The position numbers and the translations under genes were made by a program. A DNA stretch of 64,000 nucleotides from Methylomicrobium sp. wino1 (GTDB lineage Bacteria > Pseudomonadota > Gammaproteobacteria > Methylococcales > Methylomonadaceae): positions 930,001-994,000 of the forward strand of contig NZ_CP024202.1 of NCBI RefSeq assembly GCF_003932755.1, written 5' to 3'. Below the pieces are notes generated by a model that was not told where the DNA came from, searched no databases, and was given only the letters and a program-made list of their open reading frames with translations. This document shows positions 19,600 to 27,494 of the stretch, piece after piece; position 1 is the first letter of the stretch, and each line of letters begins with the position of its first letter.

Positions 19600-19655
19600 C
19601 CCGGATCTTTTTTATCCGTTTTTGTTAACAATCATCTGAACCAGGATTACAGGCC

Positions 19656-19790
19656 ATGAAAAGAACCTATCAACCCAGTAAAATTAAACGCGTAAGAACT
19701 CACGGCTTTCGTGCCAGAATGGCGACTAAAGGCGGCCGTAAAGTCATTAACGCCCGTAGAGCCAAGGGCCGTGCCAAACTAACAGTCTAA
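19656..19790 (+). CDS. rpmH: 50S ribosomal protein L34
   Basis: A 44-residue, highly basic protein ([20 protein letters not shown]...) with the invariant L34 sequence and length. It is a late-assembling component of the large ribosomal subunit near the 23S rRNA 5' domain. It is preceded by a strong sigma-70 promoter and starts the rpmH-rnpA-yidD-yidC-mnmE block, transcribed away from dnaA. Confidence 0.98.
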   Translation: MKRTYQPSKIKRVRTHGFRARMATKGGRKVINARRAKGRAKLTV

Positions 19791-19794
19791 TTGA

Positions 19795-20163
19795 TTGACG
19801 AACAAGGTATTTAGTTTCCCGCCGCAGTTAAGGTTAAGGAAGCCTTCTGAATATAAAAAAGTCTTTACCAGACCGGTAAAATCGAGTGATGCTTATTTCA
19901 CATTACTGGCAGTTAGGAATGAGTTAAATCATCCTCGACTGGGTCTGGCAATTGCGAAAAAAATCATTAAAAAGGCTGTGGACAGAAATATGCTCAAAAG
20001 GACTGCCAGGGAAAGCTTTAGACTACAACAACACGAATTGATCAATATTGATGTTGTTGTCATGGCCCGAAAAGATGCACTCAATGCATCACCGGAACAA
20101 TTACAAAAGTCATTGGCAAGGCATTGGCTTAGGCTGGTAAACCGATGCGAGTCTTACTTATAG
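19795..20163 (+). CDS. rnpA: Ribonuclease P protein component
   Basis: A 122-residue basic protein that helps the RNase P RNA bind and process tRNA precursors. The RNR-type motif is visible as KKAVDRNMLKRTARESFR (residues 60-77). The reading frame begins at TTG 19795, four bases after the rpmH stop; no in-frame ATG precedes the conserved FPPQLRLRKPSEYK, so the TTG start is accepted. The coding end overlaps the start of the broken yidD. Confidence 0.95.
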   Translation: MTNKVFSFPPQLRLRKPSEYKKVFTRPVKSSDAYFTLLAVRNELNHPRLGLAIAKKIIKKAVDRNMLKRTARESFRLQQHELINIDVVVMARKDALNASPEQLQKSLARHWLRLVNRCESYL

Positions 20164-20527
20164 CAATTATAAAGTTATCCAATACTTTATATACTTCGCG
20201 CGGCCACATTTGCGGCTTTTATGGCAATGCTATTTTGTTCGGTAGCAAGACGAGAAAACAGGCGTTAAGTAGGCTATGAAACTGTTTTCGCCATGCAGCT
20301 ACCGGACAAAAGAGCGCGTCAGCTTACCAGAAAATGTGGCTGTACGAAGTATAAGTCCATTGTTAGGTAAAAACTGTCGTTTTTATCCCGGCTGCTTCTG
20401 CTATGCCTTAGAGGCGCTCCATATACATGGAGCCGCCCGGGGCACCTATCTTACATTCCGAAGAGTATTAAAGTGTCACCCTTTTCACGAAGGCGGGCTT
20501 GATCCTGTTCCAGAAAAAATTTGGTAA
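20145..20527 (+). pseudogene. yidD: yidD (membrane protein insertion efficiency factor), interrupted by a MITE
   Basis: The normal start ATG 20145 overlaps rnpA and gives MRVLLIAIIKLSNTLY, then the frame enters an inserted element (20191-20352) and stops. The rest, [15 protein letters not shown] through [11 protein letters not shown] and DPVPEKIW, resumes after the element and ends at 20527, just before yidC. YidD is a small amphipathic membrane-associated protein that assists YidC. An ATG at 20276 inside the element is in frame with the downstream part and could give an 83-residue chimera (MKLFSPC...) that has lost the native N-terminal helix. Whether that chimera is made or works is unknown. 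Confidence 0.85.
20191..20352. mobile_element. Palindromic MITE inserted in yidD (copy 1)
   Basis: About 162 bp with imperfect terminal inverted repeats of ~23 bp (outer end ATACTTCG; inner part GCCACATTT) and an internal palindrome built around GGTAGC / GCTACC and GAAAACAG / CTGTTTTC. No coding capacity. A second, left-truncated copy is at 52730-52871. The target duplication is hard to define because the flanks are TA-rich (TATA on both sides). Confidence 0.8.
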
Positions 20528-20532
20528 AAAGA

Positions 20533-22227
20533 ATGGATAACATTAGATTTATATTAGTCGTTACTTTTGCAATGCTGATTTATATGCTTTATGACGCATG
20601 GCAAATCGATTACGGTCCAAAACGCGAAACTCCCGTCGCACAACAAACGCCACAAGACCTTAAGGAAGACTTGCCTACGGCAACCGGCGAACCGCAAGCC
20701 GAGTCACGCGCTGAAGCAAAACCCGTAGCTACTGAGGCGACCGAACCGGGCGCTATTATTAGCGTAACAACCGATGTTCTGGCGTTGGAAATCGATCCCA
20801 AAGGCGGCACGATTCGCAACCTTGATTTACTGAAATATCCTCGTGAAAAAGAAAACACCGCCGTTGAATGGGTTTGGAATCTGTTTGGTTTTTCGAAACC
20901 GGAGAAAGACCTCAGTCCGATTCGCTTATTCGATAGCAACGAGGAAAAATTATTCCTAGCGCAAAGCGGCTTGATTGCTTCGGAGGGTTCGGCAAATGCA
21001 GCGACTCACCATAGCGTATTTAACTTTGAAAAAGATCAATACCTTTTAGGTGACGATCAAGATGCCATCACTGTACCGTTGACATGGACCGATAATCAAG
21101 GGCTGACTGTTACCAAAACCCTAACCTTCAAACGCGGCAGTTATAACATTGGAGTCAATCAAACGGTCTCTAACGATTCGACACAACCTTGGACCGGTCG
21201 TCAATATAAGCAATTGTTAAGAGTCCCTTATAAAGATGAAGCAGGACATACTTTTATTAGAACCTATGCCGGCGGCGTCGTTTATACCGAAGAGAATAAG
21301 TATCAAAAAGTCAGTTTCGACGACATGGCGAGCGATAAACTGAATGTCAAAACGACAGGTGGCTGGAGTGCGATGATTCAGCATTATTTTGCCGCGGCAT
21401 GGATTCCACCCAAGGACCAGGAAAATACGTTTTATACCAAAGATCTTAAGGATTGGCGTTATGTAATCGGTTCATATTCACCGGCGTTTACGATCGAGCC
21501 GAATTCCGATAGGGAGTTTAGCGCACAATTGTTTGCCGGCCCGAAAATACAGCCGATGATGGAAGAAATCGCCAAAGGTTTAGAACTAACCGTCGACTAC
21601 GCTTGGTTAACGATTATTGCTAAACCGATTTACTGGTTACTGAATCAAATCCATGGCTTTGTCGGTAACTGGGGTTTGTCTATTATAGGCGTGACCTTAT
21701 GTATCAAACTGCTGTTCTTTAAATTGTCGCAAACCAGTTTTCGTTCAATGGCGAAAATGCGCAAGATTCAGCCGCGCCTGAAAGAATTGCAAGAACGTTT
21801 TGCCGATGATAGACAGCGTTTCAACAAAGAAATGATGGACATGTATAAACGGGAGAAAGTGAATCCCTTAGGCGGTTGTTTACCGATATTGGTGCAGATT
21901 CCGGTCTTTATTTCTTTGTATTGGGTACTGGTCGAAACCGTTGAACTGCGTCAAGCCCCGTTTGCCTTGTGGATGCAGGACTTATCGGCGCAAGACCCGT
22001 TTTTTATCTTGCCGATCCTGATGGGCATTACGATGAAGATTCAACAAAGTCTAAATCCTGCCCCGATCGATCCGTTGCAAGCGAAAATCATGAAAATGTT
22101 TCCGATCGTGTTCACAGTATTCTTTCTATTTTTCCCGGCCGGTTTGGTCTTGTACTGGGTGGTCAACAATACGCTGTCGATCATTCAACAGTGGTACATC
22201 ACCAAAAACTTGGAAGATGCCAAGTAA
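20533..22227 (+). CDS. yidC: Membrane protein insertase YidC
   Basis: A 564-residue Oxa1/Alb3/YidC-family insertase. The ATG at 20533 (MDNIRFILVVTFAMLIYMLY) is chosen over the in-frame TTG at 20521 because YidC proteins begin MDN. It has the N-terminal TM helix, a large periplasmic beta-domain (about 60-340) and the conserved C-terminal 60-kDa IMP domain with TM helices from about 350 (FVGNWGLSIIGVTLCIKLLF; GGCLPILVQIPVFISLYWVL). It inserts membrane proteins alone or with Sec. It overlaps no neighbour and is followed by mnmE after 10 bp. Confidence 0.97.
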   Translation: MDNIRFILVVTFAMLIYMLYDAWQIDYGPKRETPVAQQTPQDLKEDLPTATGEPQAESRAEAKPVATEATEPGAIISVTTDVLALEIDPKGGTIRNLDLLKYPREKENTAVEWVWNLFGFSKPEKDLSPIRLFDSNEEKLFLAQSGLIASEGSANAATHHSVFNFEKDQYLLGDDQDAITVPLTWTDNQGLTVTKTLTFKRGSYNIGVNQTVSNDSTQPWTGRQYKQLLRVPYKDEAGHTFIRTYAGGVVYTEENKYQKVSFDDMASDKLNVKTTGGWSAMIQHYFAAAWIPPKDQENTFYTKDLKDWRYVIGSYSPAFTIEPNSDREFSAQLFAGPKIQPMMEEIAKGLELTVDYAWLTIIAKPIYWLLNQIHGFVGNWGLSIIGVTLCIKLLFFKLSQTSFRSMAKMRKIQPRLKELQERFADDRQRFNKEMMDMYKREKVNPLGGCLPILVQIPVFISLYWVLVETVELRQAPFALWMQDLSAQDPFFILPILMGITMKIQQSLNPAPIDPLQAKIMKMFPIVFTVFFLFFPAGLVLYWVVNNTLSIIQQWYITKNLEDAK

Positions 22228-22237
22228 TAAAGCCTGA

Positions 22238-23584
22238 GTGGACATCGGTACCAACGATACCATTGCCGCGATTGCCACGCCGCCCGGAAACGGCGGCGTC
22301 GGCATTGTACGGATATCGGGACCGGCGGTTTCTAATATTGCCGCTGAATTAACCGATCGTCCGTTACCGCCAAGATATGCCGTATTGACACCGTTTATCG
22401 ATAGCGACGATTCAGTCATCGATAGGGGCATCGCTATATATTTTCCTGCTCCGGCCTCCTATACTGGCGAAGATATTCTTGAGCTGCAAGGACATGGCGG
22501 TTCTATCATTCTCGATATACTTCTCAAACGCGTCTTATCGCTTGGCGCCCGTCTAGCACGGCCCGGCGAATTCACCGAACGCGCCTTTCTTAATGGTAAG
22601 ATTGACTTAGCGCAAGCCGAAGCAGTTGCCGACCTAATCGAAAGCAGCACCGAACAATCTGCGCGTTCCGCACAACAATCGATGCAAGGTGCTTTCTCGA
22701 AACAAATTAACGAACTGGTTGAAGAACTGACCGAACTCAGAATCTATGTTGAAGCCGCAATCGACTTCGTCGATGAAGAAATCGATTTTCTAGGTGACGG
22801 AGTGGTGCAAAATCGTATCGACCGATTGGCGGAACAACTTCGAACTATCTTATCGACTGCGCGACAAGGCCGATTACTACGCGATGGCATGACGATCGTA
22901 TTGGCCGGTAAACCCAATGCCGGTAAATCCAGTTTATTGAATGCTTTGGCCGGCCATGACGCAGCGATTGTCACCGATATTGCCGGCACCACACGCGACG
23001 TGTTGAAAGAACGCATACAAATCGACGGTATGCCGCTGCATATCATCGATACAGCAGGTTTACGCGACAGCGACAATGCCGTTGAAAAAGAAGGCATACG
23101 CAGAGCTCGAGAGGAAATGAACCGGGCCGATAAAGTCTTATTGATGATCGATGCCACAGATCCCGAACATCAATCAATAATCGAGAACCTGCCCGAACAC
23201 GTACCTATCACTAAAATCTACAATAAAATCGATCTCATCGACATTGAACCTGAGATTCGCGAATCCGAACAAGGTACACAGATCTATGTATCGGTCAGAA
23301 AAGAACTAGGTCTCGACCTACTCAAACAGTATTTGAAAAACAGCGTCGGTTATCAATCCGAAACCGATAACGTTTTCATTGCTCGGAGACGGCATATCGA
23401 AGCCTTACAAAAGGGTTTGAAGTTCGTTCAAAGTTCTCAAGCGCAATTACAAAATCATCAAGCCGGTGAATTAGTGGCCGAGGATCTCAGACAAGCGCAG
23501 CATTGTCTCGGCGAAATAACCGGTGCGGTATCCTCAGACGACATGCTAGGTCTAATATTTTCCAGCTTTTGTATCGGAAAATAG
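22238..23584 (+). CDS. mnmE: tRNA modification GTPase MnmE (TrmE)
   Basis: A 448-residue GTPase that, with MnmG, installs cmnm5 on the wobble uridine of several tRNAs. The start is GTG at 22238 (MDIGTNDTIAAIATPPGNGG). The N-terminal THF-binding domain, the helical domain, the G domain (G1 GKPNAGKSSLLNAL; G2 TDIAGTTRDV; G3 DTAGLRD; G4 NKID) and the C-terminal CIGK motif are all present. mnmG does not follow, at least within the next 40 kb, unlike in many relatives. Confidence 0.97.
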   Translation: MDIGTNDTIAAIATPPGNGGVGIVRISGPAVSNIAAELTDRPLPPRYAVLTPFIDSDDSVIDRGIAIYFPAPASYTGEDILELQGHGGSIILDILLKRVLSLGARLARPGEFTERAFLNGKIDLAQAEAVADLIESSTEQSARSAQQSMQGAFSKQINELVEELTELRIYVEAAIDFVDEEIDFLGDGVVQNRIDRLAEQLRTILSTARQGRLLRDGMTIVLAGKPNAGKSSLLNALAGHDAAIVTDIAGTTRDVLKERIQIDGMPLHIIDTAGLRDSDNAVEKEGIRRAREEMNRADKVLLMIDATDPEHQSIIENLPEHVPITKIYNKIDLIDIEPEIRESEQGTQIYVSVRKELGLDLLKQYLKNSVGYQSETDNVFIARRRHIEALQKGLKFVQSSQAQLQNHQAGELVAEDLRQAQHCLGEITGAVSSDDMLGLIFSSFCIGK

Positions 23585-23619
23585 ACGAAATGGCGGCTAT
23601 GAAGAACCTTATAACCGAA

Positions 23620-23789
23620 TCGAAAATTTAAAAGTACAGCTGCAATATATTCCTTTTGAAGCCGGCCAAACAGTATCGATGATTTTGTCGCTAAACGATT
23701 ATCAAGAATTACTCGAAAAATTCGAGGAGTTAGTCTCAATAGTTGAACGGCAGGAAGAACCGACTTTTAATTTTGATCATGTAGTATAA
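23620..23789 (+). pseudogene. Relic of a small antitoxin-like gene
   Basis: A frame reading KVQLQYIPFEAGQTVSMILS then LNDYQELLEKFEELVSIVER and ending at TAA 23787-23789 is present directly after mnmE. It looks like the kind of short coiled antitoxin or Phd/RelB-associated protein found in TA loci. There is no usable start codon: the codon where Met would be expected before KVQLQYI reads TTA. No toxin follows. Low-confidence identification; the open frame itself is clear. Confidence 0.4.
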
Positions 23790-23914
23790 GCGTTAGGTTA
23801 TGATCATCATAATTGAAAAAACGTAGCGGAAAAAAATGTTAAAATTGCTGAGCATTGAATATTTCCGCTTCTGAGAGTAGAAATGACAAGGTAAGATTAA
23901 ACTGTGTTATTTGC

Positions 23915-24004
23915 GGAGGGATGCCGGAGAGGCTGAACGGCCCTGACTCGAAATCAGTGGGGGACGCAAGTCCCACGAGGGTTCGAATCCCTCTCCCTCC
24001 GCCA
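23915..24004 (+). tRNA. tRNA-Ser (anticodon CGA)
   Basis: A 90-base class II tRNA with a 7-bp acceptor stem GGAGGGA/TCCCTCC, CCA encoded at the end, a D-arm (GCCGGAGAGGCTGAACGG), the anticodon loop CTCGAAA with anticodon CGA (reads UCG), a long variable arm (GGGGGACGCAAGTCCC) and T-arm GAGGGTTCGAATCCCTC. The 16 bases at 23982-23997 recur at 25127-25142, marking it as a past integration site. Confidence 0.97.
23982..23997 (+). other. att-like repeat inside tRNA-Ser (attL)
   Basis: TTCGAATCCCTCTCCC at the 3' part of the tRNA gene is repeated exactly at 25127-25142, the standard signature of tyrosine-recombinase integration at a tRNA. Confidence 0.7.
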
Positions 24005-24146
24005 TTTAAACACTTCATGACAACCTTTTGCGTCTTTAAACTTTGATGCTAAAAGCATTTCATTAAATCCATTTATGTATTTGTATATGAGCGGTATATT
24101 TAACGGCATACCGTCAAAAAACTAAAAAAAACAAAAAAGGTGCGCC

Positions 24147-24460
24147 ATAAATCCCAATCAATTGATTATGAAATGTTATGCCGAGCAAGAAGCCGATTGT
24201 TGGGTGGCAGTTTGCTTAAATTTCAACTTGGCCGCCCAGGGGGATACCTACGAAGAAGCCAAAACCAAACTTGAACGATGATCCAAGAATACGTTCATGA
24301 TGCCCTGATAGGCGAAGACAAGCCGTATGCCGCCCAACTGCTTACAAGGAGCGCTCCGCTCTCGTTCTGGCTCAGATATCAGATTATTCGCCTAAAGATT
24401 GCGCTTTATCATACCCATCAAAAAATATTCGACGAGACCCTACCGCTACGCCCTGCATGA
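24147..24460 (+). pseudogene. hicB: hicB-like antitoxin, frameshifted
   Basis: The first part reads MKCYAEQEADCWVAVCLNF then NLAAQGDTYEEAKTKLE from ATG 24168 (the upstream codon aligned with a usual Met reads ATA at 24147). A one-base deletion after KLE forces a stop; the continuation MIQEYVHDALIGEDKPYAAQ starts in another frame at 24278 and runs to 24460. The AAQGDTYEEA segment is the HicB partial RNase-H-like fold. HicB neutralises HicA RNase. The gene is dead. Confidence 0.75.
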
Positions 24461-24704
24461 GCAGTCAATGCCCACCGTTGACCTGCAAAGAAGTTAAAAA
24501 GATTCTGGTCTATCTGGGATTCGTTGTCAGACCGCAAAAAGGCACATCCCACGAACAGTGAGTAAAAGAACACGAGGGTATGCTCTATAAAGTCACCGTC
24601 GATTGTCCCAAGTCCCCATTTACTCAATGCTTATCAAAAGCATGGCCGCCCAAGCCGACGTGACTAAAAAAGAGTTTTACCGGATCTTTAGGTCGATTAA
24701 ATAA
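24457..24704 (+). pseudogene. hicA: hicA-like mRNA interferase toxin, nonsense-mutated and frameshifted
   Basis: The frame opens at ATG 24457, overlapping the hicB end by 4 nt (ATGA), with PPLTCKEVKKILVYLGFVVR then PQKGTSHEQ. The next codon is TGA where HicA has Trp, then VKEHEGMLYKVTVDCPKSPF follows in frame. A second lesion (one base) precedes MLIKSMAAQADVTKKEFYRI. The KGTSHE segment is the HicA dsRBD-like motif with the catalytic His. Because both antitoxin and toxin are broken, the module is fully inactivated. Confidence 0.78.
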
Positions 24705-24897
24705 CACACCGACCATGGACTGACTGGATGTTGTTCATAGCATTAACTTGATGCCGGCCGCCAAGTCCTCGTCGATCCCGCTCTTCAAAGCGCATACATA
24801 GTAGAGCACTGCATAATCCCAATCAACACAGCCGCCATGCGCCGAAAGACCGTGACGGATTTTTTTGTATAACATTGTTTGAAATGACTTTTTAAGA

Positions 24898-25050
24898 ATG
24901 GATGGCTTTATGGTCAACTATAAAACCATTCACTTGGGGTATTTTTCCGACAAGAGTGAGGCAATAGCAGCCAAGATTAAAGCCAATAAAGAACTGGGGT
25001 TCGATCCGATGCAAGGTAGGCGGCGAAGAGCAAAGGTCTCAAAAACATGA
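24898..25050 (+). pseudogene. AP2-like domain fragment (phage HNH endonuclease type)
   Basis: The short frame MVNYKTIHLGYFSDKSEAIA then AKIKANKELGFDP resembles the end of AP2 DNA-binding domains in phage and mobile HNH endonucleases (…LGYFxxxEEAxxAR…G…). Nothing that looks like the catalytic HNH part is near. It supports a mobile-element origin for this island. Confidence 0.4.
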
Positions 25051-25126
25051 AGCTGATACCTTAATGACGGTATATGTTAATTTAAAAAACCTAAGTTACT
25101 AAATATAAAGGCATTATATTTACAAA

Positions 25127-25142
25127 TTCGAATCCCTCTCCC
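25127..25142 (+). other. att-like repeat (attR)
   Basis: Exact copy of the 16-base 3' part of tRNA-Ser (TTCGAATCCCTCTCCC), 1,145 bp downstream of the first copy. Just after it lies the terminator of the next gene on the opposite strand, so the island ends here. Confidence 0.7.
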
Positions 25143-25145
25143 ACA

Positions 25146-25170
25146 TAAAAAAGGGCGCTAAAAGCGCCCT
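25146..25170 (-). terminator. Rho-independent terminator of the 25.2-25.6 kb gene
   Basis: The hairpin AGGGCGCT-AAA-AGCGCCCT (25152-25170) is followed, on the minus strand, by a run of six T. It lies 26 bases downstream of the stop of the secreted protein gene. Confidence 0.85.
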
Positions 25171-25195
25171 TTCTATCAGCTTGTAATTTGTATAA

Positions 25196-25579
25196 TCAAA
25201 TCAAGCCTGGTAATTCGCTATACTTTTTCAAAGCGCTTTGCAGAGCTTCATCGACACCATCCAAAGATCCTTTTCTAGCGGCACTGCGCGCTTTTTTCAG
25301 TGGACGATTCGCGCGTGCGCGAGCAACGTCAACCTTGTCATTGGCATTGATTTCTTTGCTCATATCCAGAGCATCTTTTACTAAAGCAGCAACTTCATCA
25401 GCGGAAGAACCGGCTGCAACTGCGTCGATTGCAGCTTGAATTTTTTCGGAAGTCAATTTGATTGCTTCTGCAGGTTCATATGAAATTCTGCCTGGATCGG
25501 CAGCCATTACAGGAGTAGCAACAGCGCCCATAGAGCTAGCAATAGCCAGAGATAACAATACCTTTCTTAAAAATTTCAT
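25196..25579 (-). CDS. Exported small helical protein of unknown function
   Basis: A 127-residue protein with a clear signal peptide (residues 1-27, cleavage after PVMA). The mature part is helical and rich in Ala and Lys, with EAIKLTSEKIQAAIDAVAAG, then ALVKDALDMSKEIN and a basic KKARSAARKGSLDG region. I do not recognise a named family. It is monocistronic with its own terminator. A periplasmic role is all that can be said. Confidence 0.8.
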   Translation of the reverse strand: MKFLRKVLLSLAIASSMGAVATPVMAADPGRISYEPAEAIKLTSEKIQAAIDAVAAGSSADEVAALVKDALDMSKEINANDKVDVARARANRPLKKARSAARKGSLDGVDEALQSALKKYSELPGLI

Positions 25580-25797
25580 GTCTAACTTGTCCTCATGTTG
25601 TCATAGTAACTATTATTCAGCAATGCAGCAGAAATTCCATCAAATTAAAGCTACTTAGCGGCGGCTATTCTAACGTAGATTGCCGCAATATCAAACTCAA
25701 AATAAAAAACAATGCGTATAAATTCAACCAAGTATATTTGTAGGGTACTGTTAATGCTTGGCTTAGAGAGTTTATCGAATAAGATTACGTTGAAGAT

Positions 25798-25992
25798 TCA
25801 ATCCTCGTCGCGTTTGCAAGCAACATGTGCTTGACCGTTTTCATCGACTTCGATTTGCACATAAATAGGAGAGCAGCAAACCGAGCAGTCTTCATAATAA
25901 CTCTGTGAACCGGAAGGGATATCCAGCAATAATGAAATCGTTTCGCCGCAGTAAGGACATTGAATCGCTATTTCTTCTAAATCGCTAAACAT
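25798..25992 (-). CDS. CPXCG motif-containing cysteine-rich protein
   Basis: A 64-residue zinc-ribbon-like protein. Two Cys pairs are visible: CPYCG at residues 12-16 and CSVC at about 36-39. The C-terminus is acidic (CKRDED). The family is named for the CPxCG motif and has no assigned function. Its ATG overlaps the stop of the upstream SDR gene (TAATG), so the two are coupled. Confidence 0.88.
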   Translation of the reverse strand: MFSDLEEIAIQCPYCGETISLLLDIPSGSQSYYEDCSVCCSPIYVQIEVDENGQAHVACKRDED

Positions 25993-26822
25993 TAAACTTT
26001 AAGTAGCAGAGTATCGAGCCAGGACATCGGTAAAATACGTTTGAGATAACCAAATAAATAAGTAGGGAAAGTCACATAGTAACGGATTTTGGGTCGTTTC
26101 GATTCCAAAGCATGAATTACCTTTTCGGCTACGGCTTCAGGTGGCAACGTAAAGGGTACGGCAGGTCCTTCTTTTTGCAAGCGAGTTTCCATTGCGGCAT
26201 AGCGATCCTTATGAAAACTATTGCTTGGGTCGATGTTTTTTTTGAAAAGTACGAAGGCGTTTTTACGAAAATCGCTCAAAATCGGTCCGGGTTCAATAAT
26301 CGATAAATGAATGCCGGTACCTTTAAGCTCCAGTCGTAACGTATCGGCCAAACCCTCTAAAGCAAACTTGCTGGCGTTATATGCGCCCCGGTAGGTCATG
26401 GCGACAAATCCCAATACCGAGCTGTTGTAAATGATTCTGCCCTCTCCTTGCCGGCGCATGATCGGAATAAGCAAATTGGTCAATTCGTGCGTACCGAAAA
26501 AATTGGTTTCAAATTGAAACCGCAATACGACACGGCTTAAATCTTCGACGGCGCCCGGCTGGCCGAAGGCACCATTATTGAACAATGCATCGACTCTACC
26601 TTCGGTCATGATCAACATTTCGGAGACGGCTTGTCGAATTGATGCGCTATCGGCAAGATCGAGCCTTATTGTTTCAAAGCCTTCCTGTCTGAGTCGGTCG
26701 ACAACGTGTTGATTCCTAGCCGAAGCAATAACACGGTGACCTCGTTGTTTAAGTACAAGCGCCGTCGTATAACCGATTCCAGACGAACAACCGGTGATTA
26801 AAATTGTTTTACTGTTAGACAT
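25992..26822 (-). CDS. Short-chain dehydrogenase/reductase (SDR)
   Basis: A 276-residue classical SDR. The NAD(P)-binding motif TGCSSGIG is at residues 10-17, NNGAFG (NNAG variant) near 86-91, and the catalytic YxxxK as YNASK, with an upstream Ser in YNSSVLG. The C-terminal ~30 residues are hydrophobic (YYVTFPTYLFGYLKRILPMS). An Arg-Ala motif after the Rossmann strand 2 (ASARN) suggests NADPH use, which is inference. It lies between the DUF4124 gene (6 bp upstream) and the CPXCG gene; the substrate is unknown. Confidence 0.92.
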   Translation of the reverse strand: MSNSKTILITGCSSGIGYTTALVLKQRGHRVIASARNQHVVDRLRQEGFETIRLDLADSASIRQAVSEMLIMTEGRVDALFNNGAFGQPGAVEDLSRVVLRFQFETNFFGTHELTNLLIPIMRRQGEGRIIYNSSVLGFVAMTYRGAYNASKFALEGLADTLRLELKGTGIHLSIIEPGPILSDFRKNAFVLFKKNIDPSNSFHKDRYAAMETRLQKEGPAVPFTLPPEAVAEKVIHALESKRPKIRYYVTFPTYLFGYLKRILPMSWLDTLLLKV

Positions 26823-26828
26823 TAAAGA

Positions 26829-27404
26829 TTACTGGAGCTCGGTTTCATTGAAATAAGCCGATTCGCCGTTACTACAATCCACCAAAAAAACCAAGTTTTC
26901 CGAAGTACTTCTAACATTGAGTTCCGAGGATTCGACACGATCGCAGCGTCCCGATGCCAGCTGTTTTTGTGCGGCCAATCTTCTCATACGCTCAATTTCC
27001 GGGAGACGCGATTGAAAGTTTTGCACCAGGGGCTTTAATTTGTCGTATTCATAAGGCGGGATGGCATAAGCAGTAAATTGAACCGGATTATTTTTAATTA
27101 AGGTTTGATTAATTTCAGTTTCTTCTTTGGCATTCGCTAAGAACTGCTCTTGCTTTTGCTGTAATTTCTGTTCGGTTAATTCCTGCTGTTTTTGCAATTC
27201 AAGTTGCTGAGCTTGCCTCTTTAGTTGCTCGCTTTTATCAATAGCGCCGCCGGTTTTAAAATTGATCTGGACACTTTGATGTGTTTCATCGCAAGGTTTG
27301 GCCTGATAAATGGTTTTGCCTGAGGCATCGACACATTTAAAAGCATCGGCTTGAGCGATAGTTGAGACCGAAATAGCCAGTATAAAAATTGAAAGTCGCA
27401 TCAT
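26829..27404 (-). CDS. DUF4124 domain-containing exported protein
   Basis: A 191-residue protein when started at ATG 27404 (MMRLSIFILAISVSTIAQA), which places a standard signal peptide at the N-terminus; the longer frame to 27440 would add 12 unlikely residues. The DUF4124 motif FKCVDASGKTIYQAKPCDE follows directly, with its two Cys. A Gln/Glu-rich coiled-coil stretch fills about residues 60-105. Such proteins are periplasmic; function is unknown. It is probably cotranscribed with the SDR and CPXCG genes. Confidence 0.85.
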   Translation of the reverse strand: MMRLSIFILAISVSTIAQADAFKCVDASGKTIYQAKPCDETHQSVQINFKTGGAIDKSEQLKRQAQQLELQKQQELTEQKLQQKQEQFLANAKEETEINQTLIKNNPVQFTAYAIPPYEYDKLKPLVQNFQSRLPEIERMRRLAAQKQLASGRCDRVESSELNVRSTSENLVFLVDCSNGESAYFNETELQ

Positions 27405-27494
27405 GGTTTTCTCTTCGGATGTTATTAACGGATATAACACAGCCGCAGCAAATCGAAATAAATTATTCGATAGTAAAATTTTCTTAATTATAAG

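Larger units (their letters stand above)
24005..25126. mobile_element. Remnant genomic island at tRNA-Ser
   Basis: The segment between the two 16-bp repeats is about 1.1 kb. It holds decayed hicB and hicA, a short AP2-like fragment and a minus-strand 60-residue frame at 24735-24917 of unknown identity (contains GLSAHGGCVDWDYAVLYYV). No integrase or phage gene is left. It is most likely the eroded residue of an integrated element. Confidence 0.6.

Noticed and set aside
19486-19655. dnaA-rpmH gap as oriC
   Set aside because: No perfect DnaA box is visible; it contains a clear sigma-70 promoter for rpmH instead.
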